DNA from: Paraburkholderia eburnea
Lineage (GTDB): Bacteria > Pseudomonadota > Gammaproteobacteria > Burkholderiales > Burkholderiaceae
NCBI RefSeq assembly: GCF_002917095.1
Contig: NZ_PQGA01000019.1
Coordinates: 1-64,000, forward strand
Reading direction: 5' to 3'
DNA length: 64,000 nt
Shown: one piece after another, positions 16,075 to 24,352 of the stretch
Numbering within the stretch: the first letter of the stretch is position 1
How the letters are laid out: every line of letters starts with the position of its first letter
Translations under genes and position numbers: made by a program
Notes under the pieces: generated by a model
Databases searched by the model: none
The model's input: only the letters and a program-made list of their open reading frames with translations
Told to the model about the DNA's origin: nothing

Positions 16075-16821
16075 TCAGACCGGATTATCGATGTCGATGA
16101 ACAGATGTTCGATGTCGAAGGCTTCGGCCAGATGCGTGCCCACGGCCTGCACGCCGAAACGCTCGGTGGCGTGGTGGCCCGCCGCGAGGAACGCGACGCC
16201 GCTTTCGGCGGCCGTGTGGGTGGTCTGCTCGGAGATCTCGCCGGTGAGGAAGACGTCGGCGCCCGCGTCGATGGCCGCATCGAAAAAGCCTTGCGCCGCG
16301 CCCGTGCACCACGCCACCCGGCGCAGTTGCCAGTCCGGGTCGCCCAGCACGAGCGGCGTGCGGCCGAGCGTCTGCTCGACTTCGGCGGTAAAGTGCGCAA
16401 GCGTGATCGGCATGGGCAGCGTCGCCATCCAGCCCAGATCCTGCTCGCCGAAGCGTTGTTCGCCGATCCAGCCGAATTTCGCGCCCAACTGCGCGTTATT
16501 GCCGAGTTCGGGATGGCTGTCGAGCGGCAGATGGTAGGCGAACAGATTGAGGTCGTTGGCAAGCAGCGTCTTCAGGCGGCGATACTTGCGGCCCGTGATC
16601 TGCGGCGCCTCGTTCTTCCAGAAATAGCCGTGGTGAACCAGTACGGCGTCGGCACCCCACTCCAGCGCGGCTTCGAGAAAAGCCAGCGAGGCGGTCACGC
16701 CGGTCGCGATCTTTTCCACGCGCTTGCGGCCTTCCACCTGCAGGCCATTGGGGCAGTAGTCCTTGAACCGCGCGGTTTCCAGAAGATTGTTCAGATACAA
16801 TTCCAGTTCGATCCGATCCAT
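16075..16821 (-). CDS. Nif3-like dinuclear metal-centre protein (YbgI/DUF34 family)
   Basis: A 248-residue NIF3/YbgI-family protein, full length for the bacterial form. Metal ligands sit in ADAVLVHHGYFWK near residues 56-68 and in the C-terminal GEISEQTTH and AAGHHATERFG blocks. The family forms hexameric toroids with a two-metal centre per subunit; its biochemical role is unsettled, with GTP cyclohydrolase I type 2 a frequent but doubtful label. AGAGGA precedes the ATG at 16821. It diverges from the HtrA-like gene with only 19 bp between the start codons. Confidence 0.93.
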   Translation of the reverse strand: MDRIELELYLNNLLETARFKDYCPNGLQVEGRKRVEKIATGVTASLAFLEAALEWGADAVLVHHGYFWKNEAPQITGRKYRRLKTLLANDLNLFAYHLPLDSHPELGNNAQLGAKFGWIGEQRFGEQDLGWMATLPMPITLAHFTAEVEQTLGRTPLVLGDPDWQLRRVAWCTGAAQGFFDAAIDAGADVFLTGEISEQTTHTAAESGVAFLAAGHHATERFGVQAVGTHLAEAFDIEHLFIDIDNPV

Positions 16822-16840
16822 ATAATCCTCTAATCTTCAG

Positions 16841-18058
16841 ATGCTTAGACGCTTTTGGCTGTTCTTCGCCCAGGCGGTGACGGTCCTGCTGGCGTTGATG
16901 TTCATCATCGCGACGCTCAAGCCGCAATGGCTTCAGCACCAGGGGCAATTCGGCAAGCAGCTCGCCGAGCCGATCGTCGCGTTACGCGAGGTGGCGCCAG
17001 GCATCGGCGGCGGGTCCGCCCAGGGTTCCTATGCGGACGCCGCGCAAAAAGCGATGCCCGCGGTCGTCAACGTGTTTTCGAGCAAGGATGGGTCGCTGCC
17101 ACCCGATCCGCGCCAGAACGACCCGCTATTTCGCTACTTCTTCGGCGATAAAAACAACAACCGCAAGCAGCAGGAGCAGCCTGCGGCGAACCTCGGCTCA
17201 GGTGTCATTGTCAGTCCGGATGGTTACATTCTAACGAACCAGCACGTGATCGACGGCGCGGATCAGATCGAAATCGCGCTGTCCGATGGCCGCACCACCA
17301 ACGCCAAGGTGATCGGCATCGACCCGGAAACCGATCTTGCCGTGCTCAAGATCAATCTGCCGAACCTGCCCACCATCACGCTCGGGCGCATGGATCAGAC
17401 GCGCGTGGGCGACGTCGTGCTCGCCATCGGCAACCCGTTCGGCGTGGGCCAGACGGTCACGATGGGCATCATCAGCGCGCTTGGGCGCAATCACCTGGGC
17501 ATCAACACGTTCGAGAATTTCATTCAGACCGACGCGCCGATCAACCCCGGCAACTCGGGCGGCGCGCTCGTGGACGTGAACGGCAACCTGCTCGGCATCA
17601 ATACGGCGATTTACTCGCGCTCGGGCGGCTCGCTGGGCATCGGCTTCGCGATTCCCGTCTCCACCGCGCGCAGCGTGCTGGAAAGCATCATCACGACGGG
17701 CTCGGTCACGCGCGGCTGGATCGGCGTCGAGCCGCAGGATCTCACGCCCGAGATCGCCGAATCGTTCGGCATCAACCAGAAGTCGGGCGCGATCGTCGCG
17801 GGTGTGCTGCAAGGGGGCCCGGCGGACAAGGCCGGCATCAAGCCGGGCGACATTCTGCTGTCCGTGAACGGCGAGGAAATCACCGACACCACGCGCCTCT
17901 TGAACGTCATCGCGCAGATCAAGCCCGGCTCCGACGCCAAGGTTCATCTCGTGCGCAAGAACAAGGACATGGATCTCGACGTGATGATCGGCAAGCGCCC
18001 GCCGCCGCCCAAGCAGCCGGCCAACGAGGACGGCGAAGGCGACGACGACGGCGGCTGA
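16841..18058 (+). CDS. DegS/HtrA-like trypsin-type serine protease with one PDZ domain
   Basis: A 405-residue envelope protease. One N-terminal hydrophobic helix (about residues 8-26) anchors it, placing the rest in the periplasm. The catalytic triad is visible: H135 in LTNQHVIDGA, D165 in DPETDLAVLK and S239 in NPGNSGGALVD. One PDZ domain follows (about 290-385), with GWIGVEPQDLTPEIAESFGI opening it, then a Pro/acidic tail. One helix plus one PDZ resembles DegS more than the two-PDZ, soluble DegP/DegQ, so a regulatory site-1 protease role (RseA-type) is possible, but degradative HtrA function cannot be excluded. The start lacks a clear Shine-Dalgarno and is 19 bp from the divergent Nif3-like gene. 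Confidence 0.93.
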   Translation: MLRRFWLFFAQAVTVLLALMFIIATLKPQWLQHQGQFGKQLAEPIVALREVAPGIGGGSAQGSYADAAQKAMPAVVNVFSSKDGSLPPDPRQNDPLFRYFFGDKNNNRKQQEQPAANLGSGVIVSPDGYILTNQHVIDGADQIEIALSDGRTTNAKVIGIDPETDLAVLKINLPNLPTITLGRMDQTRVGDVVLAIGNPFGVGQTVTMGIISALGRNHLGINTFENFIQTDAPINPGNSGGALVDVNGNLLGINTAIYSRSGGSLGIGFAIPVSTARSVLESIITTGSVTRGWIGVEPQDLTPEIAESFGINQKSGAIVAGVLQGGPADKAGIKPGDILLSVNGEEITDTTRLLNVIAQIKPGSDAKVHLVRKNKDMDLDVMIGKRPPPPKQPANEDGEGDDDGG

Positions 18059-18088
18059 CGCCACGTCACACCAGGCCGCGCGCAATGC

Positions 18089-18124
18089 AAAAGGCCGCGA
18101 ACGTTACCGTTCGCGGCCTTTTTC
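18089..18124. terminator. Bidirectional terminator between the HtrA-like gene and tatC
   Basis: AAAAGGCCGCGAACG pairs with CGTTCGCGGCCTTTTT around a 4-base TTAC loop. A run of A on the left and T on the right makes it a good intrinsic terminator in both directions, as expected between these convergent genes. Confidence 0.93.
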
Positions 18125-18145
18125 TCATCGATGCGGCGAAGTCGA

Positions 18146-18925
18146 TCAGCTCGTCGCTTCGCTTTCGCTTTGCGCCTTCTCGCCGGTGCCGACGAAGATG
18201 CGCGCCGCGATGATCCCGGCCTCGTACAGCACGATCAGCGGCAACGCCAGAATCAGCTGCGAGAACACGTCCGGCGGCGTCACGACGGCGGCGATGATGA
18301 ACGCGCCGACGATCACATAAGGCCGCACTTCCTTGAGCTTCTTGACCGTGACGAGACCCATGCGCACCAGAATCACGACGACGATCGGCACCTCGAACGT
18401 CACGCCGAAGGCGATGAACATCGTCAGCACGAAGCTCAGGTAATTGTCGATATCGGTCGTCATCTCCGCGCCGAGCGGCGCGTTGTAGTGCGCCATCACG
18501 CGGAAAATGGTCGGAAACACCACGAAATACGCGAACGCCATGCCGCACAGGAACAGCGTGTAACTGCTCGCCACCAGCGGCGCGACCAGCTTCTTCTCGT
18601 GCTGATAGAGGCCAGGAGCCACGAACGCCCAGATCTGGTAGAGCACGACCGGCAGCGCGATCACGAAGGCCACCAGCATCGTCACCTTCATCGGCACGAA
18701 GAACGAGCCGGTCACGTCGGTCACGATCATCTTGCCGTCTTTCGGCAGGTTGTTCATGAGCGGACGGGCCAGCAGCCTGAAAATGTCAGGCGCCCAGTAG
18801 ACGAGACCGACAAACACCACGATCACGGCGATGCCCGCGCGCATGATGCGGTCGCGCAATTCGACGAGGTGCGAGATGAAGGTCTCTTCAGTGCCCTCGT
18901 CCTGTTTTTGTTGGGGGTCGCTCAC
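18146..18925 (-). CDS. tatC: TatC, twin-arginine translocase receptor
   Basis: A 259-residue, six-helix inner-membrane protein. The N-terminal FISHLVELRDRIMRAG contains the conserved ELR cap of the first helix that, with TatB, recognises twin-arginine signal peptides. Family hallmarks include a periplasmic loop before FVAPGLYQHEKK and the Pro-rich TPPDVFSQLILALPL segment. The start is GTG at 18925, supported by GAGGG upstream. It is last in the tatA-tatB-tatC order, 57 bp after tatB. Folded substrates such as the Rieske protein encoded about 3 kb away would use this pathway. Confidence 0.96.
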   Translation of the reverse strand: MSDPQQKQDEGTEETFISHLVELRDRIMRAGIAVIVVFVGLVYWAPDIFRLLARPLMNNLPKDGKMIVTDVTGSFFVPMKVTMLVAFVIALPVVLYQIWAFVAPGLYQHEKKLVAPLVASSYTLFLCGMAFAYFVVFPTIFRVMAHYNAPLGAEMTTDIDNYLSFVLTMFIAFGVTFEVPIVVVILVRMGLVTVKKLKEVRPYVIVGAFIIAAVVTPPDVFSQLILALPLIVLYEAGIIAARIFVGTGEKAQSESEATS

Positions 18926-18982
18926 ACCGGCCCTCGGGGGTTGGAGATGGACAAGTTCGAACTCGAATGCGGCATCGGCGGG

Positions 18983-19567
18983 TCAGAAAAAACGCACCGG
19001 ACGGCGCAGACTGGCCGGCGTATGCTGCGCGACGCGCGCCGCGCCCGACTGCACGCGCGTGCGCCGCAGCGTGGCGCGCTTGTACCAGACGGGAGCCGCG
19101 GCCTGCTTGACGCGCCAGTTTTTACGTTTCGAAGTGACGGCGCCGGCGTTGCCGGAGCGCCAGGCGGTGGCGCTGGAACCATCGGCGATGCCAGGCGTAG
19201 CGGAAACATCAAACGCCGCGCCTTCGAGCGACGCAACGGACGAATCAGCGGCGCCGCCAGCAATGCTCGGCGAAACACTCGTGCCCTGGTTCCAGGCGTC
19301 GTTCAGCTCGGTCTCGTGCTTGCGCAGATTCTCGTGAACGTTTTTCTCGACGTTCTGCGCGGCCTGCTCGAACTCGCCCTTCATGCGGCGCAGTTCGTCC
19401 AGTTCGATCTCGCGCGTGACTTCCGCCTTGACGTCGTTGATATAGCGCTGCGCGCGGCCGAACAGGGCGCCCGCCGTGCGCGCGACGCGCGGCAGCCGCT
19501 CCGGTCCGAGAACGACCAGCGCGACGACGCCGATCAGCGCCATCTTGGTTAGACCCAGATCGAGCAT
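18983..19567 (-). CDS. tatB: TatB, twin-arginine translocase subunit
   Basis: A 194-residue TatB. The short N-terminal membrane helix ends in the hinge motif GPERLP, followed by a long charged amphipathic helix (about 25-95) and a disordered Ala/Ser/Thr-rich tail that makes it somewhat longer than E. coli TatB (171). TatB pairs with TatC as the signal-peptide receptor. It starts at the ATG at 19567 and lies between tatA and tatC on the same strand. The basic, Arg-rich C-terminus is poorly conserved in this family. Confidence 0.95.
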   Translation of the reverse strand: MLDLGLTKMALIGVVALVVLGPERLPRVARTAGALFGRAQRYINDVKAEVTREIELDELRRMKGEFEQAAQNVEKNVHENLRKHETELNDAWNQGTSVSPSIAGGAADSSVASLEGAAFDVSATPGIADGSSATAWRSGNAGAVTSKRKNWRVKQAAAPVWYKRATLRRTRVQSGAARVAQHTPASLRRPVRFF

Positions 19568-19665
19568 GAATGGAGCTTTCCGTCAGCCTTGGGGCGATTC
19601 AAACAGAACACGCGGGAATGGACAGTCACCAGCGAGTCACCAGCGGTCATCGACGGCTGCCGCGC

Positions 19666-19908
19666 CTAGCGGTAGTCGTTCGAACGCGGGGTCTTGTCCT
19701 TGGCGTCGACGTCGACCGTGCCGCCGTTCTTGGGCAGCTCGCGCGCTTGCGCGTCCGCGCCCGGCTGCTCGCCGTCGCGCATACCTTCCTTGAAACCCTT
19801 CACCGCACCGCCCAGATCGCTGCCGATATTGCGCAGTTTCTTCGTGCCGAAGACGAGCGCCACGATCAACAACACGATCAGCCAGTGCCAGATGCTCAAC
19901 GAACCCAT
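19666..19908 (-). CDS. tatA: TatA, twin-arginine translocase pore subunit
   Basis: An 80-residue TatA, close to the usual size. It begins MGSLSIWHWLIVLLIVALVF, one short membrane helix ending in the conserved Phe-Gly hinge (residues 20-21) and followed by the amphipathic helix KKLRNIGSDLGGAVKGFKEG. TatA oligomerises to let folded substrates cross the inner membrane. The ATG at 19908 is chosen because AAGGAG lies just upstream and the family starts here; an in-frame codon at 19983 would add an unlikely N-terminal extension. It is first in tatABC. Confidence 0.95.
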   Translation of the reverse strand: MGSLSIWHWLIVLLIVALVFGTKKLRNIGSDLGGAVKGFKEGMRDGEQPGADAQARELPKNGGTVDVDAKDKTPRSNDYR

Positions 19909-20085
19909 GATCAAAACTCTCCTTAACCCCGGCGCCGCGCTGTATTCGCGGCGAGAAAACGTTAGCGCGAGGACGCGCTTCACGCTGGAAATGTTGCCTG
20001 TAAGGTATTTCGGCTGCGTGGCATTCTGCCCTTTTTCAGCCGCCTTTTCAGAAAGGCCCGTGGCTTACGTGCAACGGCTTGAGAA

Positions 20086-20454
20086 TCAGCCCATGCGCTG
20101 CCACGGACGCGGCCCGGCCAGCAGATGCGCGTGCAGGTGGTAGACCTCCTGACCGCCGCCCGGACCCGTATTCACCACGGTGCGAAAGCCGGTTTCGCCG
20201 CCGGTGTACGACACGCCCAGATCTTTCGCGAGCCGCGCCACCAGTACAAACATTCTACCAAGCAGCGGAGCCTCGCTTTCGCCGCAATCGGCGAGGGTCG
20301 GTATATGGTCGCGCGGAATCACCAGCACATGGGTCTGCGCAGCGGGCCGGATATCGCGGAAAGCGACGAATTCGTCGTCCTCATACACGCGCGTACTCGG
20401 AATCTGGCCATCGGCGATCTTGCAAAAGAGACAGGTGCTGCGGTCGTGACTCAT
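20086..20454 (-). CDS. HIT-family (histidine triad) nucleotide hydrolase
   Basis: A 122-residue HINT-type protein. The catalytic histidine triad is YHLHAHLLAG near the C-terminus, and the N-terminal CLFCKIADGQIPSTRVYEDD is the classic opening of bacterial HinT/YcfF relatives. Members hydrolyse nucleoside phosphoramidates such as AMP-lysine; the physiological substrate is uncertain. It sits between the small membrane protein gene and tatA on the minus strand, the common betaproteobacterial his-tat arrangement. Confidence 0.94.
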   Translation of the reverse strand: MSHDRSTCLFCKIADGQIPSTRVYEDDEFVAFRDIRPAAQTHVLVIPRDHIPTLADCGESEAPLLGRMFVLVARLAKDLGVSYTGGETGFRTVVNTGPGGGQEVYHLHAHLLAGPRPWQRMG

Positions 20455-20494
20455 GAGGCTCCCGGGCAGCCGCGCCGGACTTGCGGGTGGATCC

Positions 20495-20902
20495 TCAGAA
20501 CCACGCGCGCGGATCGGCCAGCGGCTTGTTGTCGTGCAGATACAGCCAGCCTTTGATGATACGGTACAACGTCCAGATTGCGACAGCCCACAGAATCGGA
20601 ATGCCGATCACCACGACGAACAGCGCTATGCCGATCAGGTGCCCCGCGAGGCCGTACCAGAAGGTGCGGATCTGCCAGGTGAAGTGCTGCTCGTAGGGCG
20701 TGCCCGCCGCTTCGTCGCGCTTGAGGTAGTTGATGATGATCGCCACGAGCACGGTCACGCCGCCCGTGAGCCAGTAGAACGCGTAAAGCCCGTAGAGCAC
20801 ATGCGTGAGGGTGCGCAGGCTGCGCAGACGATCCGCGTCAAGCGGATCGCGCAAGGCGGGTAACCGCCGGGCGTGGACATACGTGGCGTCTCCTGTCGAC
20901 AA
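20495..20902 (-). CDS. Small membrane protein, DUF4870-like
   Basis: A protein of up to 135 residues with about three hydrophobic segments: one near residues 35-58 (VLYGLYAFYWLTGGVTVLVA), then YEQHFTWQIRTFWYGLAGHL leading into a second, and a third ending WAVAIWTLYRIIKGWLYL. The HFxWQIRTFWY motif and the WxLYRIIKG ending recall the DUF4870/YqaE-like membrane proteins. No function is known. The start is uncertain: the longest frame opens with TTG at 20902, while the only good Shine-Dalgarno/ATG pair (AGGAG at 20894-20890, ATG at 20880) is in the +1 frame. It lies between hisE and the HIT gene. Confidence 0.78.
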   Translation of the reverse strand: MSTGDATYVHARRLPALRDPLDADRLRSLRTLTHVLYGLYAFYWLTGGVTVLVAIIINYLKRDEAAGTPYEQHFTWQIRTFWYGLAGHLIGIALFVVVIGIPILWAVAIWTLYRIIKGWLYLHDNKPLADPRAWF

Positions 20903-20994
20903 AGGCTCGTCCGGGCTGGACGAGCCTCAATGCTTTCGACAAGCCTGCTCGAAGTCAGTTGCCTGAAGCGGTATGGTTACGACGGCGTGGCGAT

Positions 20995-21363
20995 TCAATC
21001 GCCGCTCGCCTCGCGCTCCTGGCTCTTGCGCAGCGCCTTCTCCTCCAGGCCCGACAGCCCTTCGCGGCGCTCCAGCTCCGCCAGCACATCGGCGGGGCTC
21101 AGGTCGAAGTGCGAAAGCGTGACGAGGCAATGGAACCACAGATCGGCCATCTCGCCGACGAGCGCCTTCGGCGCGCCGCCCTGGCGCACGTCCTTCGCGG
21201 CCAGCACGACTTCGGTGGCCTCTTCGCCGACCTTTTTGAGCACCGCGTCGTCGCCCTTGTGGAACAGGCGCGCAACGTAGGAGGAGTCCGGGTCGCCGCC
21301 CTTGCGGCTGTCGATCACGGCCGCGAGGCGCAGCAGCGTGTCATTGCTATTCAGTTGCGTCAT
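20995..21363 (-). CDS. hisE: Phosphoribosyl-ATP diphosphatase
   Basis: A 122-residue MazG-like all-alpha NTP pyrophosphatase, the separate (not HisI-fused) form usual in Burkholderiaceae. It hydrolyses phosphoribosyl-ATP to phosphoribosyl-AMP, the second step of histidine synthesis. The metal-binding helix KKVGEEATEVVLAAKD and the later VGEMADLWFHCLV are the family motifs. The ATG at 21363 overlaps the end of hisI by four bases, so the two are translationally coupled. The C-terminal 20 residues are charged and variable. Confidence 0.95.
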   Translation of the reverse strand: MTQLNSNDTLLRLAAVIDSRKGGDPDSSYVARLFHKGDDAVLKKVGEEATEVVLAAKDVRQGGAPKALVGEMADLWFHCLVTLSHFDLSPADVLAELERREGLSGLEEKALRKSQEREASGD

Positions 21364-21785
21364 TTGTAGATGTGTTCGGGGTCTTTCAGCACGGGATCGA
21401 CGGCGACCCAGCGGCCTTCGTCGACGGTGCCTTCGAATTGCTGGAAAAAGCACGAATGGCGGCCCGTGTGGCACGCGATGCCGGACACCTGCTCGATCTT
21501 GAGCAGCACGACGTCTTCGTCGCAGTCGAGGCGAATCTCGCTCACATGCTGCACGTGGCCCGATTCCTCGCCCTTGAACCACAGGCGCTGGCGCGAGCGC
21601 GAGAAGTACACCGCGCGGCGCGTCTCGACGGTCTTCGCGAGCGCCTCGCGGTTCATCCACGCGAACATCAGCACGTCGCCGGTCGCGGCTTCCTGGGCAA
21701 TCACCGGCACGAGGCCGTTGGCGTCCCAGTTGACCTTGTCGAGCCAGCCGGCGTTTTCAATCGAAGTCGAGGTCGTTGCGTTCAT
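21360..21785 (-). CDS. hisI: Phosphoribosyl-AMP cyclohydrolase
   Basis: A 141-residue HisI. It opens the adenine ring of phosphoribosyl-AMP, the third pathway step, using zinc and magnesium. The metal-binding cysteines are seen in GIACHTGRHSCFF, and the substrate-binding block is AVYFSRSRQRLWFKGEESGH. It starts at the ATG at 21785 with GAGGAT upstream, four bases after the hisF stop, and overlaps hisE. This monofunctional form differs from the enterobacterial HisIE fusion. Confidence 0.96.
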   Translation of the reverse strand: MNATTSTSIENAGWLDKVNWDANGLVPVIAQEAATGDVLMFAWMNREALAKTVETRRAVYFSRSRQRLWFKGEESGHVQHVSEIRLDCDEDVVLLKIEQVSGIACHTGRHSCFFQQFEGTVDEGRWVAVDPVLKDPEHIYK

Positions 21786-21789
21786 GGCG

Positions 21790-22563
21790 TTACATCCTCA
21801 CCGAAATGCCCTGATCGGCCATGAAGCGCTTGGCCTCGCCGACGGTGTGCTCGCCGTAGTGGAAGATGCTCGCCGCGAGCACCGCATCCGCGTGGCCCTT
21901 GACGACGCCGTCGGCGAGATCCTGCAGGCCGCCCACGCCGCCCGAGGCGATCACGGGCACCGGCACCGCGTCCGACACGGCGCGCGTCAGGTCGAGGTCG
22001 AAGCCGCTCTTGGTGCCGTCGCGGTCCATGCTGGTCAGCAGGATTTCGCCCGCGCCAAACTCGGCCATCTTGCGCGCCCATTCGACGGCGTCCAGACCCG
22101 TGGCCTTACGACCGCCATGCGTGAACACCTCCCAGCGCGCCGGTTCGCCCGGCGCCGAGGTGCGCTTGGCGTCGATCGCCACGACAATGCATTGCGAGCC
22201 GTACTTGTCCGCCGAATCGCGCACGAGCTGCGGGTTCGCGACCGCCGACGAGTTCATGCCGACCTTGTCCGCGCCCGCGTTGAGCAGGCGGCGCACGTCG
22301 GTGACGGCGCGCACGCCGCCGCCGACCGTCAGCGGAATGAAGACCTGCGAGGCCACCGCTTCGATGATCGGCAGGATCAGGTCGCGCCCGTCGGAAGTGG
22401 CGGTGATGTCGAGGAAGGTGAGTTCGTCGGCGCCCTGTTCGTCGTAGCGGCGCGCGATTTCGACGGGGTCGCCCGCGTCGCGCAGCTCGACGAAGTTGAC
22501 GCCCTTGACGACCCGTCCGGCGGTCACGTCGAGACAGGGGATGATGCGTTTGGGTAGAGCCAT
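21790..22563 (-). CDS. hisF: Imidazole glycerol phosphate synthase, cyclase subunit
   Basis: A 257-residue TIM barrel. It begins with RIIPCLDVTAGRVVKGVNF, where the Asp is the first catalytic acid; the second lies in VAIDAKRTS near the middle. With the glutaminase HisH it makes imidazole glycerol phosphate and AICAR. It is separated from hisA by 222 bp containing a clear intrinsic terminator, so hisF-I-E and the genes after them may have their own promoter, though I could not find a convincing one. Confidence 0.97.
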   Translation of the reverse strand: MALPKRIIPCLDVTAGRVVKGVNFVELRDAGDPVEIARRYDEQGADELTFLDITATSDGRDLILPIIEAVASQVFIPLTVGGGVRAVTDVRRLLNAGADKVGMNSSAVANPQLVRDSADKYGSQCIVVAIDAKRTSAPGEPARWEVFTHGGRKATGLDAVEWARKMAEFGAGEILLTSMDRDGTKSGFDLDLTRAVSDAVPVPVIASGGVGGLQDLADGVVKGHADAVLAASIFHYGEHTVGEAKRFMADQGISVRM

Positions 22564-22753
22564 GATCTTGCCGAAGTTGCCAGTCGGTTGATATCGGTCG
22601 CGGGCGACATGAGAGCGACATGGGGGCCGCCTCGCGCGACCGGACGCAATGCGTCATGCACGCGGCGCTTCCATTGTCGCGCTTTGCCGCCTGGCGCGAA
22701 CCTGGCGGGCACGAAACCCGCGCCACGCGTGCGCCGGCCGCATAAAAACAAAA

Positions 22754-22772
22754 GGCCTCCGTGACGGAGGCC
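22754..22772 (-). terminator. Intrinsic terminator after hisA, within the his cluster
   Basis: On the minus strand GGCCTCCG-TCA-CGGAGGCC is an 8-bp perfect stem followed by TTTTGTTTTT. It lies 13 bp after the hisA stop and about 190 bp before hisF, so it splits the histidine cluster into two potential transcription units. Confidence 0.88.
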
Positions 22773-22785
22773 GTGTGCGCGACGC

Positions 22786-23538
22786 TTACGCGTCGTCGGA
22801 TTCGCGCAGGCTGTCCGCGCGCGTTTGCGCCGCCGCGAAATCGAGGTCGCCCGAATAAATCGCGCGGCCGCAGATCACGCCTTCGACACCTTCGTCTTCG
22901 ACTTCGCACAGCGCGTCGATGTCGGCGAGGTTCGACAGGCCGCCGCTCGCGATGACCGGAATCTTCACCGCGCGCGCCAGGCGCACCGTCGCTTCGATGT
23001 TGATGCCTTGCAGCATGCCGTCGCGGCCGATGTCGGTGTAGATGATCGATTCGACGCCGTAGTCCTCGAACTTGCGCGCGAGGTCCACGACTTCGTGGCC
23101 CGTGAGCTTGCTCCAGCCATCGGTCGCAACCTTGCCGTCCTTCGCGTCGAGGCCGACGATGATATGGCCCCCGAACGCCGTGCACGCTTCCTGGAGGAAG
23201 CCCGGGTTCTTCACGGCAGCGGTGCCGATGATCACGTAGGACAGACCGTCGTCGAGATAACGCTCGATCGTGTCGAGGTCGCGGATACCGCCGCCCAGCT
23301 GGACGGGGATCTTGTCGCCGACTTCGCGAATGATCTCGCGGATCGCATCTTCGTTCTTCGGCTTGCCCGCGAACGCGCCGTTCAGGTCGACGAGGTGCAG
23401 ACGGCGCGCGCCGCGCTCGACCCAATGTCGGGCCATGGCCGCCGGTTCCTCGGAGAAAATAGTCGCCTGGTCCATATCGCCTTGTTTCAGGCGAACGCAG
23501 TGACCGTCTTTGAGATCGATGGCCGGAATCAGCAGCAT
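22786..23538 (-). CDS. hisA: ProFAR isomerase
   Basis: A 250-residue TIM barrel catalysing the Amadori rearrangement of ProFAR to PRFAR, the fourth step of the pathway. It starts MLLIPAIDLKDGHCVRLKQG; Asp8 is the catalytic base, and the partner Asp is in YTDIGRDGMLQG. Phosphate-binding Gly loops are also visible (VQLGGGIRD, VIASGGLS). The ATG at 23538 is used because conserved sequence begins there, although the frame stays open to 23583. An intrinsic terminator follows immediately. Confidence 0.97.
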   Translation of the reverse strand: MLLIPAIDLKDGHCVRLKQGDMDQATIFSEEPAAMARHWVERGARRLHLVDLNGAFAGKPKNEDAIREIIREVGDKIPVQLGGGIRDLDTIERYLDDGLSYVIIGTAAVKNPGFLQEACTAFGGHIIVGLDAKDGKVATDGWSKLTGHEVVDLARKFEDYGVESIIYTDIGRDGMLQGINIEATVRLARAVKIPVIASGGLSNLADIDALCEVEDEGVEGVICGRAIYSGDLDFAAAQTRADSLRESDDA

Positions 23539-23710
23539 AGCTATCGGGTGATATCTGGAAGTGTGGTTGAAATCAGCCGGCATCGGCGGAAAAAAGGCCC
23601 GATCCGACGCCGTTTCGCTAGTTTAGTACAACTCTTTCGGCGGCCTTGCTGATGAAAGTCGGCCAGGGCGCACAGGGTCAGTGTGCCCGGCCGTCAGCGC
23701 CGCCAGTGAA

Positions 23711-24352
23711 TTACGGGTTCCAGTGCACGAAGTTGCGGTACACGCGCAGGCCCGCGGCGGCGCTCTTTTCCGGGTGGAATTGGGTGGCGAAGATGTTATC
23801 CCGCGCCACGGCCGAGGTAAAGGCGGCGCCATACGGCGTTTCGCCTACGGTGTGCGCCGCGTCGGCGGGCACCACGTAGTAGCTGTGCACGAAGTAGAAG
23901 AAGCTGTCGTCGGGCACGCCGTCCCAGAGCGCGTGCGCGCGCGACTGGCGCACACGGTTCCAGCCCATCTGCGGCACCTTGAAGCGCGAGCCGTCGTCCT
24001 GAAGCTGGCCTGCCAGATCGAAACGCACCACCTTGCCCGGCAGCAGACCGAGCCCCGCCGTGTCGCCTTCGGCGCTCCAGTCGAACAGCATCTGCTCGCC
24101 CACGCACACGCCCATCAACGGCTTGCTGCGCGAAGCTTCGATCACGGCGTCCTGCAAACCGGATTCGGCGAGGCTGCGCATGCAGTCGGGCATCGCGCCC
24201 TGCCCCGGCAGCACCACGCGATCGGCCGCGCGGATCGCTTCCGGACGCTCGACGATCTGCACATCGGCTTCGGGCGCCGCCTGTTTCAGCGCCTGGGCCA
24301 CCGAACGCAGGTTGCCCATCCCATAATCCACAATCGCAATTGAAGTTTTCAT
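23711..24352 (-). CDS. hisH: Imidazole glycerol phosphate synthase, glutaminase subunit
   Basis: A 213-residue class I glutamine amidotransferase. The catalytic Cys is C83 in KPLMGVCVGEQMLF, and the His/Glu pair is in QFHPEKSAAAG near the C-terminus. It starts MKTSIAIVDYGMGNLRSV, the usual opening. It supplies ammonia through the HisF barrel. It lies between hisB and hisA with gaps of 100 and 172 bp; as I recall it, a MarC-type membrane-protein gene often sits between hisB and hisH in related genomes and is absent here. Confidence 0.97.
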   Translation of the reverse strand: MKTSIAIVDYGMGNLRSVAQALKQAAPEADVQIVERPEAIRAADRVVLPGQGAMPDCMRSLAESGLQDAVIEASRSKPLMGVCVGEQMLFDWSAEGDTAGLGLLPGKVVRFDLAGQLQDDGSRFKVPQMGWNRVRQSRAHALWDGVPDDSFFYFVHSYYVVPADAAHTVGETPYGAAFTSAVARDNIFATQFHPEKSAAAGLRVYRNFVHWNP

